From Thermosporothrix hazakensis (lineage in GTDB: Bacteria > Chloroflexota > Ktedonobacteria > Ktedonobacterales > Ktedonobacteraceae): DNA of 53,061 bases. Positions 45,342 to 52,923 of this stretch are shown here, in pieces; within the stretch, counting starts at the first letter, position 1; every line of letters begins with the position of its first letter. The translations under genes and the position numbers were made by a program. The DNA lies in assembly GCF_003253565.1 (NCBI RefSeq), contig NZ_QKUF01000036.1, forward strand, positions 1 to 53,061. Reading direction: 5' to 3'. The notes below the pieces were generated by a model. That model worked only from the letters and a program-made list of their open reading frames with translations. It was not told the DNA's origin and made no database searches.

Positions 45342-46143
45342 CCTGTACTGGCGAGACCTTCAGGAGGTCCCTCTCCTGCTCAGCGCTGAGCAGGAGAGGG
45401 ACCTCCTGCTCCAGTACCACACAAAGCGGGATCGAGCCGCGTTCGAGCGGCTGGTGCTTGCGAATCAACGCCTCATTTGTAAGCTTGCTCGGCCTTATAG
45501 CGAGGCCTCTGGTGTGCCGCTGCTTGATCTGATCCAGGAGGGCAATCTTGGTCTCATCAGAGCAATCGAGGAGTTTGACGTAGAGCGGGGAACAAGGCTC
45601 TCGACATATGCGACCCACTGGATCCGGCAAGCCATCAGCAGAGCGATCTATAACACCAGGCAGACCTTCCGGCTCCCGGTCCATCTGTGGGAAAAGCTTT
45701 CACGGAAAACCAGGGTCATAGCAACACTCTCACAGCAACTGGGACGAGCTCCCACACAAGAAGAGATAGCAGCGCACATGGGTGTCAGTGTGGAGCTACT
45801 GAAGGTTGCCGAACTGCGGAACCAGGATGACCTGTTCCTCTCACAACTGACCTGTGATGTCACTGCGCAACCGGGAACTTCTTTTGAGCGGGCGATCGCC
45901 GATGAGGACGCAGAAAGATCACTCTCTGTCTTGCTGCGCCAGATGCTGCCCGATGAGCGAGAGTATGCTGTGTTCTCACGTTTTGCTTTCAAGGGGGAAT
46001 CGTGTGCCAGCATTGCCAGAGATTATACTGTAAGCCGTGAACGCATCCGGCAAATCTGCAAAGCGGCAGCCAGGAAGGTGCAACAGGGGGTGAAACGGTC
46101 TGCGGATGGCGGTGTTGAATTCGAACGAGAGAGGGACGTCTGA
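45322..46143 (+). CDS. RNA polymerase sigma-70 family factor
   Basis: 273 aa from ATG 45322 (GAAAGGAAAGACG); GTG 45307 is an alternative. Region 1.2 (YWRDLQEVPLLLSAEQERDL), region 2 (LVLANQRLICKLARPYSEAS, LDLIQEGNLGLIRAIEEFDV, RLSTYATHWIRQAISRAIYN), region 3 (APTQEEIAAHMGVSVELLKV) and region 4 helix-turn-helix (GESCASIARDYTVSRERIRQ ICKAAARKVQQG). All regions needed for -10 and -35 recognition are present. Compact group 2/3-type factor. It closes a cassette of small genes; a TnpB element abuts its 3' end. Codons about 14-29 contain a perfect 48-bp palindrome. Confidence 0.85.
   Translation: MESTLLDLYWRDLQEVPLLLSAEQERDLLLQYHTKRDRAAFERLVLANQRLICKLARPYSEASGVPLLDLIQEGNLGLIRAIEEFDVERGTRLSTYATHWIRQAISRAIYNTRQTFRLPVHLWEKLSRKTRVIATLSQQLGRAPTQEEIAAHMGVSVELLKVAELRNQDDLFLSQLTCDVTAQPGTSFERAIADEDAERSLSVLLRQMLPDEREYAVFSRFAFKGESCASIARDYTVSRERIRQICKAAARKVQQGVKRSADGGVEFERERDV
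45361..45408. repeat. Perfect 48-bp palindrome inside the sigma gene
   Basis: Two 24-bp arms meet without a loop: 45361-45384 (CAGGAGGTCC CTCTCCTGCT then CAGC) and its exact reverse complement 45385-45408. The stretch encodes EVPLLLSAEQERDLL, and the antisense strand encodes the same peptide. In mRNA it would fold into a very stable hairpin about 40 nt after the start codon. Confidence 0.95.
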
Positions 46144-46152
46144 GTCAGGTGA

Positions 46153-47394
46153 CCCCCACGCCTAAAGGCGGGGGCTTGCATCTAGCCCCGAAGGACTGAC
46201 ACGATAGCCCGCCTGACATGACAGGTCGGGCCACTTTCTCTAGATCTACCGGAGAGAGCAAGACAAGCCAGATACTTGTCCCGAATGTTGTACGCAGCAT
46301 TCAGGTCTGCATTGAGTTGATAGCCACACTGGCGGCAAAGGAAGAGCGATTGAGAACGGCGATTCGAGCGATGTTGATACCCGCACTTGCTACAGGTTTG
46401 CGAGGTATGCCAGGGATCTCTTCTGACAACGGCGATTCCCCGCGCCTGCGCTTTATACTCGACAAACAAGTAGAGTCGGGCGAAGCTCCAACTATGCAAG
46501 CGGCGTTGTTGTGCGCTTTTGCGTTGCGTGGTGCGCTCCCGAATATTCGTCAGGTTCTCAAGCACAATAGTACTGCCAGGGGTGGCATGCTCGACGATGC
46601 GCTTGGCGAGGACATGGTCCTGGTCTCTGCGTTGCCGAAACTGTTTCTGGCTCAGCTTCTTGAGGTGGCGTTTCGCCGAGCGAGTGCCTTTGGCTTGCAG
46701 CTTTCTCTTGAGACGGAAAAGACGGCGTTCCTGCTCTTTCCAGCGCTTCTCTGCCAGGAAGTGCCGTTGGGAGGTCACTGCCAGACGATTCAGCCCCAGG
46801 TCTACTCCAATCACTTCCTGAGAAGGCGTGACAACAGGTTTAGGGATGGATACGACGATATGAAGGGTATAGCGTCCTTTGCGGAAGCAGAGATCAGCAC
46901 TGCATATCCTGTGTCCAAGGTACTGCTGAAGGTGAGCAGGAACCGTGAAAGGCAATTCAACCCGCCCGTTCATGGTGGCAAGGCGACAGGTCATCGTGTC
47001 CCACTTGATCCAGTAGGAGCGTTGGTCATAGCGAATACACACGCTCTCGCTGTGAGGGCAGCGAACGGGCTTGAAAACAGGCATGGGCTTGCCTTGTTTC
47101 TTCGCCTTTTCGACTCGTTTGAGGAATACCTTTTCTTTCTTGATCTTCCACGTCAAAGCCGATTTGACGGTTTCCGTGGCTTTCACACGGGCGGAACATA
47201 CCAGTTGAGCAGGAAGAGCAGGCACGGAGCGGATAATACGTCCGTTTGTGCAACTCAACCCCGTTGCTACAGTCAGTGGTAAATCCCTCTTGAGCAACGG
47301 TATGAAAACAGGCGGTATACTACTCAAGTGTTGTCTTGAGGCATTGCGCCTGCTCTGGCGTCGGATTCAGTTGCACGATTATCGTTCTATCCAT
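46153..47394 (-). pseudogene. IS605/IS1341-type TnpB, broken by TAG and a frameshift
   Basis: ATG 47394 gives RTIIVQLNPTPEQAQCLKTT LE, then TAG where CAG is expected (YTACFHTVAQEGF follows). Around 47215 a 1-nt shift leads into the long frame down to 46182. That frame holds the RuvC residues (VIGVDLGLNRLAVTS, IVLENLTNIRERT, NADLNAAYNI) and zinc ribbon (CSKCG, CRQCG). At the 3' end the hairpin CCCCCACGCCTAAAGGCGGG (plus strand, 46153-46174) matches the guide-RNA end type and lies 10 bp from the sigma stop codon. No TnpA partner. Confidence 0.7.
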
Positions 47395-47451
47395 GCGGAA
47401 AGGATATCATATATGCCTGGTTTTTGCAAGAATTGAGAAAGGAGGCGCCTG

Positions 47452-47733
47452 ATGAACGAAACCCGGTCCTGGCCAAAAGCACAGGATACACATCGTGGGT
47501 ATCGTCCAACGCGGACCAATGAGGTGCGCCAGGTGATTCGCCTGCGTGAGCATGAGGAGTCAACGTTTCCAAAACGCTGTCTGGAGCGGTCTTGCTCCCC
47601 GAGGCGTGTCTTGGTCTTTTTCACGAGCGATTGCCCCTCCTGGGGAAATCCAGATCAGGTTGAGAGAAATGGTGGACAAGACATTTCCCTCAAAGCCATC
47701 GCAGGAGCACTCGGGGGGATCGAGCGAATGTGA
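47452..47733 (+). CDS. Hypothetical small basic protein
   Basis: 93 aa. The ATG sits seven bases after AAAGGAGG, the main support. N-terminus ETRSWPKAQDTHRGYRPTRT and then an Arg-rich helix. After about residue 45 the alternative frame (RAIAPPGEIQIRLREMVDKT) looks more protein-like, so a frameshift is possible. Unknown function. Confidence 0.35.
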   Translation: MNETRSWPKAQDTHRGYRPTRTNEVRQVIRLREHEESTFPKRCLERSCSPRRVLVFFTSDCPSWGNPDQVERNGGQDISLKAIAGALGGIERM

Positions 47734-47792
47734 AATGGTCTCTTCGCCAAAAAGACGAAGAGATGATGAGATCCATCGAGACGGGGAGAGAG

Positions 47793-48239
47793 ATGAAGAA
47801 GACGAGCAGAAGCGCTTTTAGCAATGACGCTCTCTTTGCGCTGGTGGATCAACATATCTTCGGCTTCGAGCCAACGTGTCACGGGCCATGCCAGTACTGG
47901 TTCTTACGGGGGCCTCAGGACAGCTATAAGTGCCGGGAGTGTGGCGCGGAGATCGTGAGCGACGATTTTCGGAGAATCCTGGATCAGCACCCCCGACGCA
48001 TTCCCGAATACCGTCTGAAACATCTTCTGCAAACAAATCTCACCTACTATCTGGATTTTCTTGTATTACCTGGCTCAAGCTGCGAAGTGGCAAGAGTGAC
48101 CGTGAGCCCAATGAACCGACCGTCGAGACAACCACCGAGGATCTCGGGAACAGTGTCAGTACCATGCATGCTTCTCTTGTTGGTCCTGAACGGGAAAGCA
48201 TCTTCAAGAGGAGGTATCTGGCAGATGTGCTTTCCATGA
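47793..48239 (+). CDS. Cys-containing small protein of the VDQHIFGFEP family
   Basis: 148 aa from ATG 47793 with GGGGAGAG upstream. Paralogue of the gene at 39651: NDALFALVDQHIFGFEPTCH, then YKCRECGAEIVSDDFRRILD and RRIPEYRLKHLLQ. The pattern C-x3-C ... CRECG could bind zinc. After LLQ the paralogue is not followed; an overlapping frame to 48328 (PTVETTTEDLGNSVSTMHAS, RRYLADVLSMMNTPEGMLEV) may be the true continuation after a shift. Confidence 0.5.
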   Translation: MKKTSRSAFSNDALFALVDQHIFGFEPTCHGPCQYWFLRGPQDSYKCRECGAEIVSDDFRRILDQHPRRIPEYRLKHLLQTNLTYYLDFLVLPGSSCEVARVTVSPMNRPSRQPPRISGTVSVPCMLLLLVLNGKASSRGGIWQMCFP

Positions 48240-48429
48240 TGAATACGCCTGAAGGCATGCTAGAAGTGCTCTCTGCTACTCGCCCGACGCGATTCGCCTG
48301 GTTGGCTCCGAGGGCTCTGTTTCCATAATGCTATGTCACATATATATTTTCTATCCATAAACACATCTCTTGACTCCTTTGTTTGGCTTCTTTACCCTGA
48401 ACGAAACGGAAAGAAGAGGTGTTGAGAAG

Positions 48430-49107
48430 ATGCATGTTGGATGTGATATAGATGGTACGATTGCGAGGCGCAATATGTCCTTTTTTGCTTCCTATTGTAA
48501 TCAAAAGTTTGCCCTGGGCTTATCTCAAGATCAGCTTGAGAGGATCAGTTACCGAGAATTGTTGCGGGTCCCGCAGATGCAAGAGTACAAGAGAAGCTGG
48601 GGAGAACAGCGGTTTCGACGTGAGATAGGCTGGCTGGATTTGCATCCCGACGTGTTGGTACAGATGCTTCCATTCCCCTATGCCCGCGAGGGTATAAACC
48701 AGCTTGCTCGTCTGAGTTCTTTTGCGTACTATACCGTTCGGTATAGTGTGACTCGTCCACAACGCAATGAAGGCATGGCAAAAGCAACTCGACACTGGCT
48801 TCAGGAGATGGGCTTTCCAGAAGCACCAGTGGTCTTTTGCCGCAGTATAGCTGAGAAGCTCGTTCATATGGCACACTACATCTCCTCTACCGGGGAAACA
48901 GTCTTCCTTATTGATGATCGTTACGATCGTTTGCTGGAAGAGGCTGAAAAGCTTGAGGCTTCCCAACAAGAAATCCTTCGTCGTTCTTGTATGCTTGTCG
49001 CATTCGGGGCAGAGGTTGTTCCTGAGCGCAACCCGATTCTGCGCCTTTTCCCACTTCCATCCTGGCACGCAGTTTCGGATTTCCTTTTGTATGTACAAGA
49101 GTGTTAA
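48430..49107 (+). CDS. HAD-superfamily phosphatase-like protein
   Basis: 225 aa from ATG 48430; an extension to 48370 lacks a ribosome site. Motif I HVGCDIDGTIARRN gives the DxD nucleophile/acid pair near residues 6-8. Motif IV is FLIDDRYDRLLEEA near residue 160. The cap inserted between them is helical (LERISYRELLRVPQMQEYKR). Organisation resembles small cytosolic 5'(3')-nucleotidase-like HAD proteins. Substrate unknown. Single gene. Confidence 0.7.
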   Translation: MHVGCDIDGTIARRNMSFFASYCNQKFALGLSQDQLERISYRELLRVPQMQEYKRSWGEQRFRREIGWLDLHPDVLVQMLPFPYAREGINQLARLSSFAYYTVRYSVTRPQRNEGMAKATRHWLQEMGFPEAPVVFCRSIAEKLVHMAHYISSTGETVFLIDDRYDRLLEEAEKLEASQQEILRRSCMLVAFGAEVVPERNPILRLFPLPSWHAVSDFLLYVQEC

Positions 49108-49287
49108 CCGTGCAAACCAGTTGTTTTTCACCAAACCGAAGCAGGATGCCCCTGGCTTTAGCCATGGGGAGGAATGCAAGTCCTTTTGGGGAGGTTGGGA
49201 TGGGGCCGCGTAGGCGGCGTGTGCTGGTAGGCACACCAAAAATGCTAGCCTACTGACAGCTTTCATCAATACTGATATACTTGAGGC

Positions 49288-50373
49288 ATGAAACAAACGA
49301 TGCTTTTGAAGCTTGCTCCAACTGAAGAACAGCACCAAGCCTTGCTTGAGACCATGCACGCCTTCAACCAAGCTGCTAACTCTGTTGCAGAGGTTGCCTT
49401 TCGCGAACAATCTGCGAACACGTTCGCTTTGCAGAAGCTGGTCTATGGTGAGCTGAGAGCGACCTACAAGCTTCCTTCTCAGTTGGCTATCCGTTGTATT
49501 AGCAAGGCGGCTGAAGCCTACAAACGAGACAAAAGCATCAAACCCTCTTTCCGTGAAACTGGTGCCATTGTTTATGATCCTCGCGTGATGTCCTTCAAGG
49601 ATCTTCATCAGGTCTCCCTCTTGACACTTTCTGGTCGAGTCTTGGTCCCGTTCCGTATTGGAGGCTATCAAGAGGCTCGTATGGGTTCGATCAAGGGACA
49701 AGCCGATTTGATCTATCGCAATGGGACCTTCTCCCTTGCGGTAACTCTTGAGGTTCCCACACCTGATCCCAGTGAACCAGAAGGCGGCATGCTCGGTGTC
49801 GATTTGGGCATTGTCAATCTGGCTACCGACTCTGAAGGAGAGACCTTCAGTGGTGAGGCTGTTGAGCGGAACCGCAAACGGATGAACGCGCTCAGGCAAC
49901 GTCTTCAGAAGCGTGGTACCAAATCGGCTAAAAAGCACCTCAAAAAGCTTTCTGGGAAAGAGGCTCGTTTTAAGAAAAATACCAATCATGTCATCTCCAA
50001 ACGAATTGTTCAAAAGGCTAAAGACCACAGACAAGGTATAGCGATTGAAGATTTAAGGCACATTCGGTCAAGAACCGATAGCACGGTTAGGAAATCGCAG
50101 CGCAATCGCCACGCCTCTTGGGCCTTTGGACAACTCCGTTTCTTTCTCTCATATAAGGCGGCTCTTGCAGGTGTCCCATTGCATACAGTAGATCCTCGCA
50201 ACACGTCCAGAACGTGCCATGCGTGTGGACACTGTGCGAAAGAGAACCGCAAGAGTCAAGCCTCCTTTGTTTGCCGAGCCTGCGGGCTTGCTGCCCCCGC
50301 AGACTGGAATGCTGCCATCAATATTTCTAGGGCACAAGTCAAGATGCCTATTGTTTCGAGCCTCTCGGCTTAG
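49288..50373 (+). CDS. tnpB: TnpB RNA-guided nuclease (IS1341-type)
   Basis: 361 aa, ATG 49288, ending just before the 3' hairpin. RuvC residues are all present: GVDLGIVNLATDSEG (near 172), GIAIEDLRHIRSRT (near 255), PADWNAAINIS (near 344). Zinc ribbon CHACGHC ... CRACG. N-terminus KLAPTEEQHQALLETMHAFN is the family start. No frameshift or stop. Probably an active guide-RNA nuclease without its own transposase, mobilised in trans or retained for host use. Confidence 0.85.
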   Translation: MKQTMLLKLAPTEEQHQALLETMHAFNQAANSVAEVAFREQSANTFALQKLVYGELRATYKLPSQLAIRCISKAAEAYKRDKSIKPSFRETGAIVYDPRVMSFKDLHQVSLLTLSGRVLVPFRIGGYQEARMGSIKGQADLIYRNGTFSLAVTLEVPTPDPSEPEGGMLGVDLGIVNLATDSEGETFSGEAVERNRKRMNALRQRLQKRGTKSAKKHLKKLSGKEARFKKNTNHVISKRIVQKAKDHRQGIAIEDLRHIRSRTDSTVRKSQRNRHASWAFGQLRFFLSYKAALAGVPLHTVDPRNTSRTCHACGHCAKENRKSQASFVCRACGLAAPADWNAAINISRAQVKMPIVSSLSA

Positions 50374-50379
50374 GGACAA

Positions 50380-50401
50380 GCCCCTGGCTTTAGCCATGGG
50401 G
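50380..50401 (+). ncRNA. 3' hairpin of the predicted TnpB guide RNA
   Basis: Stem CCCCTGGCT / AGCCATGGGG with a short loop, 6 bp after the tnpB stop. The guide segment would start at about 50402. The transcript presumably begins inside tnpB. Confidence 0.4.
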
Positions 50402-50411
50402 TACTTGACAA

Positions 50412-50650
50412 GTGACACCACAGGACGTACTGGAAGCCCTTCAGGCCTGGCCGTATTGGGATCAGATCAAGCAAGTGGCGCAACCCGAGGCTGGTGGGAG
50501 CTGCTGGGAGAGGAAGTCATCTCTGTTGGCTCTCTCTCGGGCATCCAAGCGACCGGGAAGAGGAAAACCTTCTCGTTGGAAGGGAACCATGCGCTTGCGG
50601 GCTGGCAGAGAAGCACGTTCTCTGTCAGTGGGTCAGTCCCTGTCGGCAAA
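50412..50650 (+). pseudogene. Possible small gene interrupted by the TnpB element
   Basis: GTG 50412 opens TPQDVLEALQAWPYWDQIKQ VAQPEA; the next frame continues RGWWELLGEEVISVGSLSGI QATGKRKTF. One shift joins them. It faces the end of the minus-strand operon. Weak support. Confidence 0.25.
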
Positions 50651-51160
50651 CAACTCGCGCATGGAGACCCGGAAGACGCCCGCAAGCTTTTCAAGCTCAC
50701 TGAGCCACGCATCAGTGTCGGGGGAAGCCAGAAATTGCTCAATGCGCGCCAGCGGGAGCCCACGTTGCTCCGCAAGTGTGGCTGCACTCATGCCTCGGAT
50801 GCAGGCAAGCTCTTTGATGAAGAGCCTCCAGTGAGGGACAGAAGGCACGAAGGCGCACGTTGGGAGTCTCTCGCCAGCAGGGTAAAAGATGAGCAGCGCA
50901 CGTTCATCGGCAATGGCGTATTTCACGGCATGGCGCACATCCTCCTCAGGCGAGAGCATAAGCGCATATGCACATGCTGGCAAGAGCAGGTGATAACCGT
51001 TGTTGTCGGACACTGGAGCATGCTCTAGCCGGATCCCCAACCGATGACATTGAGCGCACATCTTTGGATAGGCATGTGCCTTCACATGAATGAGAAAAAC
51101 GAGCAGGCGCCCGTCTTCTATCTCCTTCACGGTCAATGGAAGGATATTCATCTCATGCAT
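50633..51160 (-). CDS. Protein with C-terminal XRE-like helix-turn-helix (last gene of the operon)
   Basis: 175 aa from ATG 51160 (AAAGGGGAAACGG); longer in-frame starts lie inside the previous gene. N-terminal part has a CAQCH pair (AYPKMCAQCHRLGIRLEHAP) and alpha/beta character (ADERALLIFYPAGERLPTCA). The C-terminus is an HTH (FIKELACIRGMSAATLAEQR, GLPLARIEQFLASPDTDAWL). Overlaps the preceding gene by 8 bp. Probably a regulator. Confidence 0.55.
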   Translation of the reverse strand: MHEMNILPLTVKEIEDGRLLVFLIHVKAHAYPKMCAQCHRLGIRLEHAPVSDNNGYHLLLPACAYALMLSPEEDVRHAVKYAIADERALLIFYPAGERLPTCAFVPSVPHWRLFIKELACIRGMSAATLAEQRGLPLARIEQFLASPDTDAWLSELEKLAGVFRVSMRELFADRD

Positions 51161-51536
51161 CCGTTTCCCCTTTCTTTGGAACGAGGAGTAGAACATCCTT
51201 GTTTCCTGCACTCAGCCATCTCTCTCCTAAAAACAAGTGCTGACCAAGCATCAAATGCCACTGACTCAATCGCCTGGAAATGGTTGAAAGACGTTCCTCA
51301 GCAGCTCTTTGTCCTTCACGCGACAGGCGAGGAAACACCTCTTGTAGCTCTTGTGCTTCCTTCAAGAGCGCCGCCACCTCCATAAGCGTGGGGGGCACCG
51401 GCCTGTCAAGATCCTGCAAAAAGCGCTCATAAGAGGACCGCTCAGCCGCCTTGTTCTCTCCCTGAAGCTGTTGCTCTACGAGCTTTTTGACACTTGCAAG
51501 CGTAGCCTCATCAGTCTCAATGCGTCTGATCATCAC
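51153..51536 (-). CDS. Helical hypothetical protein of the right-end operon
   Basis: 127 aa, ATG 51536 overlapping the previous gene by ATGA. Nearly all helix with heptad character (DEATLASVKKLVEQQLQGEN, LMEVAALLKEAQELQEVFPR, EERLSTISRRLSQWHLMLGQ). No family recognised. Confidence 0.55.
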   Translation of the reverse strand: MMIRRIETDEATLASVKKLVEQQLQGENKAAERSSYERFLQDLDRPVPPTLMEVAALLKEAQELQEVFPRLSREGQRAAEERLSTISRRLSQWHLMLGQHLFLGERWLSAGNKDVLLLVPKKGETDA

Positions 51537-52033
51537 TCCACCCCGTTCAACTGAATCTGAATCATATCCTCGATGGTACGCTGTAAGAACCGAAGCGCCT
51601 GCACCAGCTCATCACGCTCCTGAGACCGGACCGTGAGCCGTTTGATGAGGGTGAGGAAGGCATCGAGCACCTCGTTCAGCAATTCCAGATCCTCAAGCGT
51701 CAGCAAGAGAGCCGCACTCGAGAAGGCACCTTTTTGCTCATGGGCAAGCAAGCCGTGCAAGCGCGCGCGCAGCCCGCTCAGGCGCTGGATTTTGACACGG
51801 TGTGACGGCTTCAAGCGGGATGTATGCCCAAGGTACGAGATGTATGAGCTCACGATCGTCTCCACGACACGCACATCATTGAAGGAGAGGCAGAGCCGAG
51901 GAACCAGAAGCGCCCCGTCGCTCTGGCGAAGCTGATCGTAGGCCGGCCAGACCAGATCGGTGGTGGGCAGGGAGTCGTTGGTCTTCGGAAACAAGGGCGT
52001 GATGTGCTGTTTCTGCTTTTTCTGTCGTCTCAT
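51533..52033 (-). CDS. Helical hypothetical protein of the right-end operon
   Basis: 166 aa, ATG 52033 behind AAAGGGAACACG, overlapping its neighbours by ATGA on both sides. Basic N-terminus (RRQKKQKQHITPLFPKTNDS), then long helices (VETIVSSYISYLGHTSRLKP, LLNEVLDAFLTLIKRLTVRS, LVQALRFLQRTIEDMIQIQL). No family recognised. Confidence 0.55.
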   Translation of the reverse strand: MRRQKKQKQHITPLFPKTNDSLPTTDLVWPAYDQLRQSDGALLVPRLCLSFNDVRVVETIVSSYISYLGHTSRLKPSHRVKIQRLSGLRARLHGLLAHEQKGAFSSAALLLTLEDLELLNEVLDAFLTLIKRLTVRSQERDELVQALRFLQRTIEDMIQIQLNGVE

Positions 52034-52317
52034 CGTGTTCCCTTTCTTTCTTCTGGATACACCGCAAAGATGCCTTTATACGGCACACCGGTCAAACACA
52101 GGAACGCAAACCTGATCGTGTGAGCATGCTCTTTCGTGATCGGCTCGCCCTGCTGAACGCGCCAGACCACCATGAGCGGGACCCCGGCAACAAAAGCCAC
52201 GGTGTGGATCGAGAGCCGATGCCGCTTCATGTAGTGTGTTATCTGAGACCGTTGCACGGCTTTTCTGCTCAAAGGTTGCGTCTCGCGGTTCGTGATATCT
52301 GCTGTATAGGTACGCAT
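52030..52317 (-). CDS. Small XRE-like helix-turn-helix protein
   Basis: 95 aa, ATG 52317 behind AAAGGAGTCTATGACCG. Central HTH: RSQITHYMKRHRLSIHTVAF, VAGVPLMVVWRVQQGEPITK, then EHAHTIRFAFLCLTGVPYKG. Likely a DNA-binding regulator of the operon. Preceded by a 116-bp gap, the only sizeable gap in the operon, which may hold a promoter. Confidence 0.6.
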   Translation of the reverse strand: MRTYTADITNRETQPLSRKAVQRSQITHYMKRHRLSIHTVAFVAGVPLMVVWRVQQGEPITKEHAHTIRFAFLCLTGVPYKGIFAVYPEERKGTR

Positions 52318-52433
52318 CGGTCATAGACTCCTTTCAATGTCTGCTCGGACGTTCGCCCGGATGAGCGTAACGAAGGGGAAACCTGTTCATCGTCGTGAGT
52401 GTCTCTCGCTTTGGCGCTCGAGTGCTCATTCTC

Positions 52434-52679
52434 TCACCCGCCCCCCTCACACTGCATCCCCTGGTGCCGCTCTTGCTCGATGACCTGTTCTACCTTCATC
52501 GTGAACTGGAATAGCCCATAGAGCTGTAGCTGTTCTGGCTCCGACAGCAGCTCCGGGTGGCGCGCTACCAGTTCTGTCATCTGGCGCTGCGCCGCCACCA
52601 GCGCCGTTGTCAATTCCGTCGACGAGAGCACCACGACATACTGTTTTTCAACAATCCTCGGTTGCCGTTTCTGCTGCAT
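52434..52679 (-). CDS. Small cassette protein (EKQYVVVLSS family)
   Basis: 81 aa from ATG 52679 with GGAGGCAAGGCCC upstream. Sequence EKQYVVVLSSTELTTALVAA, QRQMTELVARHPELLSEPEQ, FTMKVEQVIEQER is a close relative of the C-terminal half of the fused protein at 44323. Overlaps the upstream gene by 32 bp in another frame. Confidence 0.6.
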   Translation of the reverse strand: MQQKRQPRIVEKQYVVVLSSTELTTALVAAQRQMTELVARHPELLSEPEQLQLYGLFQFTMKVEQVIEQERHQGMQCEGGG

Positions 52680-52923
52680 GGGCCTTGCCTCCATTCGGTT
52701 CTATCATCCGGAAGTACGTTTGACAGACGAGTGTGCTCGCTTGCTCGGCCCCTATCAGCTCTTCCAGCCGCTGCCAGGACGCTTCGAGGGCTGTATACCG
52801 TTCATTGATAAAGGCATGGCGTGCCACCATTGCGACGCCCGAGAGGCCCCGGTGCATTGCTTCACACTCCCGGGCAATCCGCATGCGCAGCCGCGCCACC
52901 TCACTGCTGATGGTTGTGCTCAC
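52648..52923 (-). CDS. Small cassette protein (SEVARLR family)
   Basis: 91 aa from GTG 52923, which follows AAGGAGGAAGAT. Sequence SSEVARLRMRIARECEAMHR, GLSGVAMVARHAFINERYTA, GAEQASTLVCQTYFRMI parallels the N-terminal half of the protein at 44323. The frame stays open upstream to 53058, but without a ribosome site. First gene of the operon visible here. Confidence 0.6.
   Translation of the reverse strand: MSTTISSEVARLRMRIARECEAMHRGLSGVAMVARHAFINERYTALEASWQRLEELIGAEQASTLVCQTYFRMIEPNGGKAHAAETATEDC

Larger units (their letters stand above)
49148..50401 (+). mobile_element. IS1341-type stand-alone TnpB element
   Basis: A 22-bp hairpin motif (GCCCCTGGCTTTAGCCATGG plus GG) occurs identically on both sides of one tnpB gene, at 49148-49169 and 50380-50401, in the same orientation. 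The downstream copy fits the guide-RNA end. The upstream copy may be the end of an older element. No tnpA. Confidence 0.55.

Noticed and set aside
45145..45684. 179-aa minus-strand frame inside the sigma gene sharing a peptide with it
   Set aside because: The shared peptide comes from the perfect palindrome; the rest is an antisense shadow.
46218..47282. 354-aa plus-strand open frame
   Set aside because: Antisense shadow of the broken TnpB; no family features or ribosome site.
48520..50034. 504-aa minus-strand open frame
   Set aside because: Antisense to the HAD gene and the TnpB gene, which both have clear motifs; the frame shows none.
50219..51028. 269-aa plus-strand frame covering the right-end regulator
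   Set aside because: Mostly antisense to the HTH gene at 50633-51160 and overlapping the TnpB 3' end in another frame.
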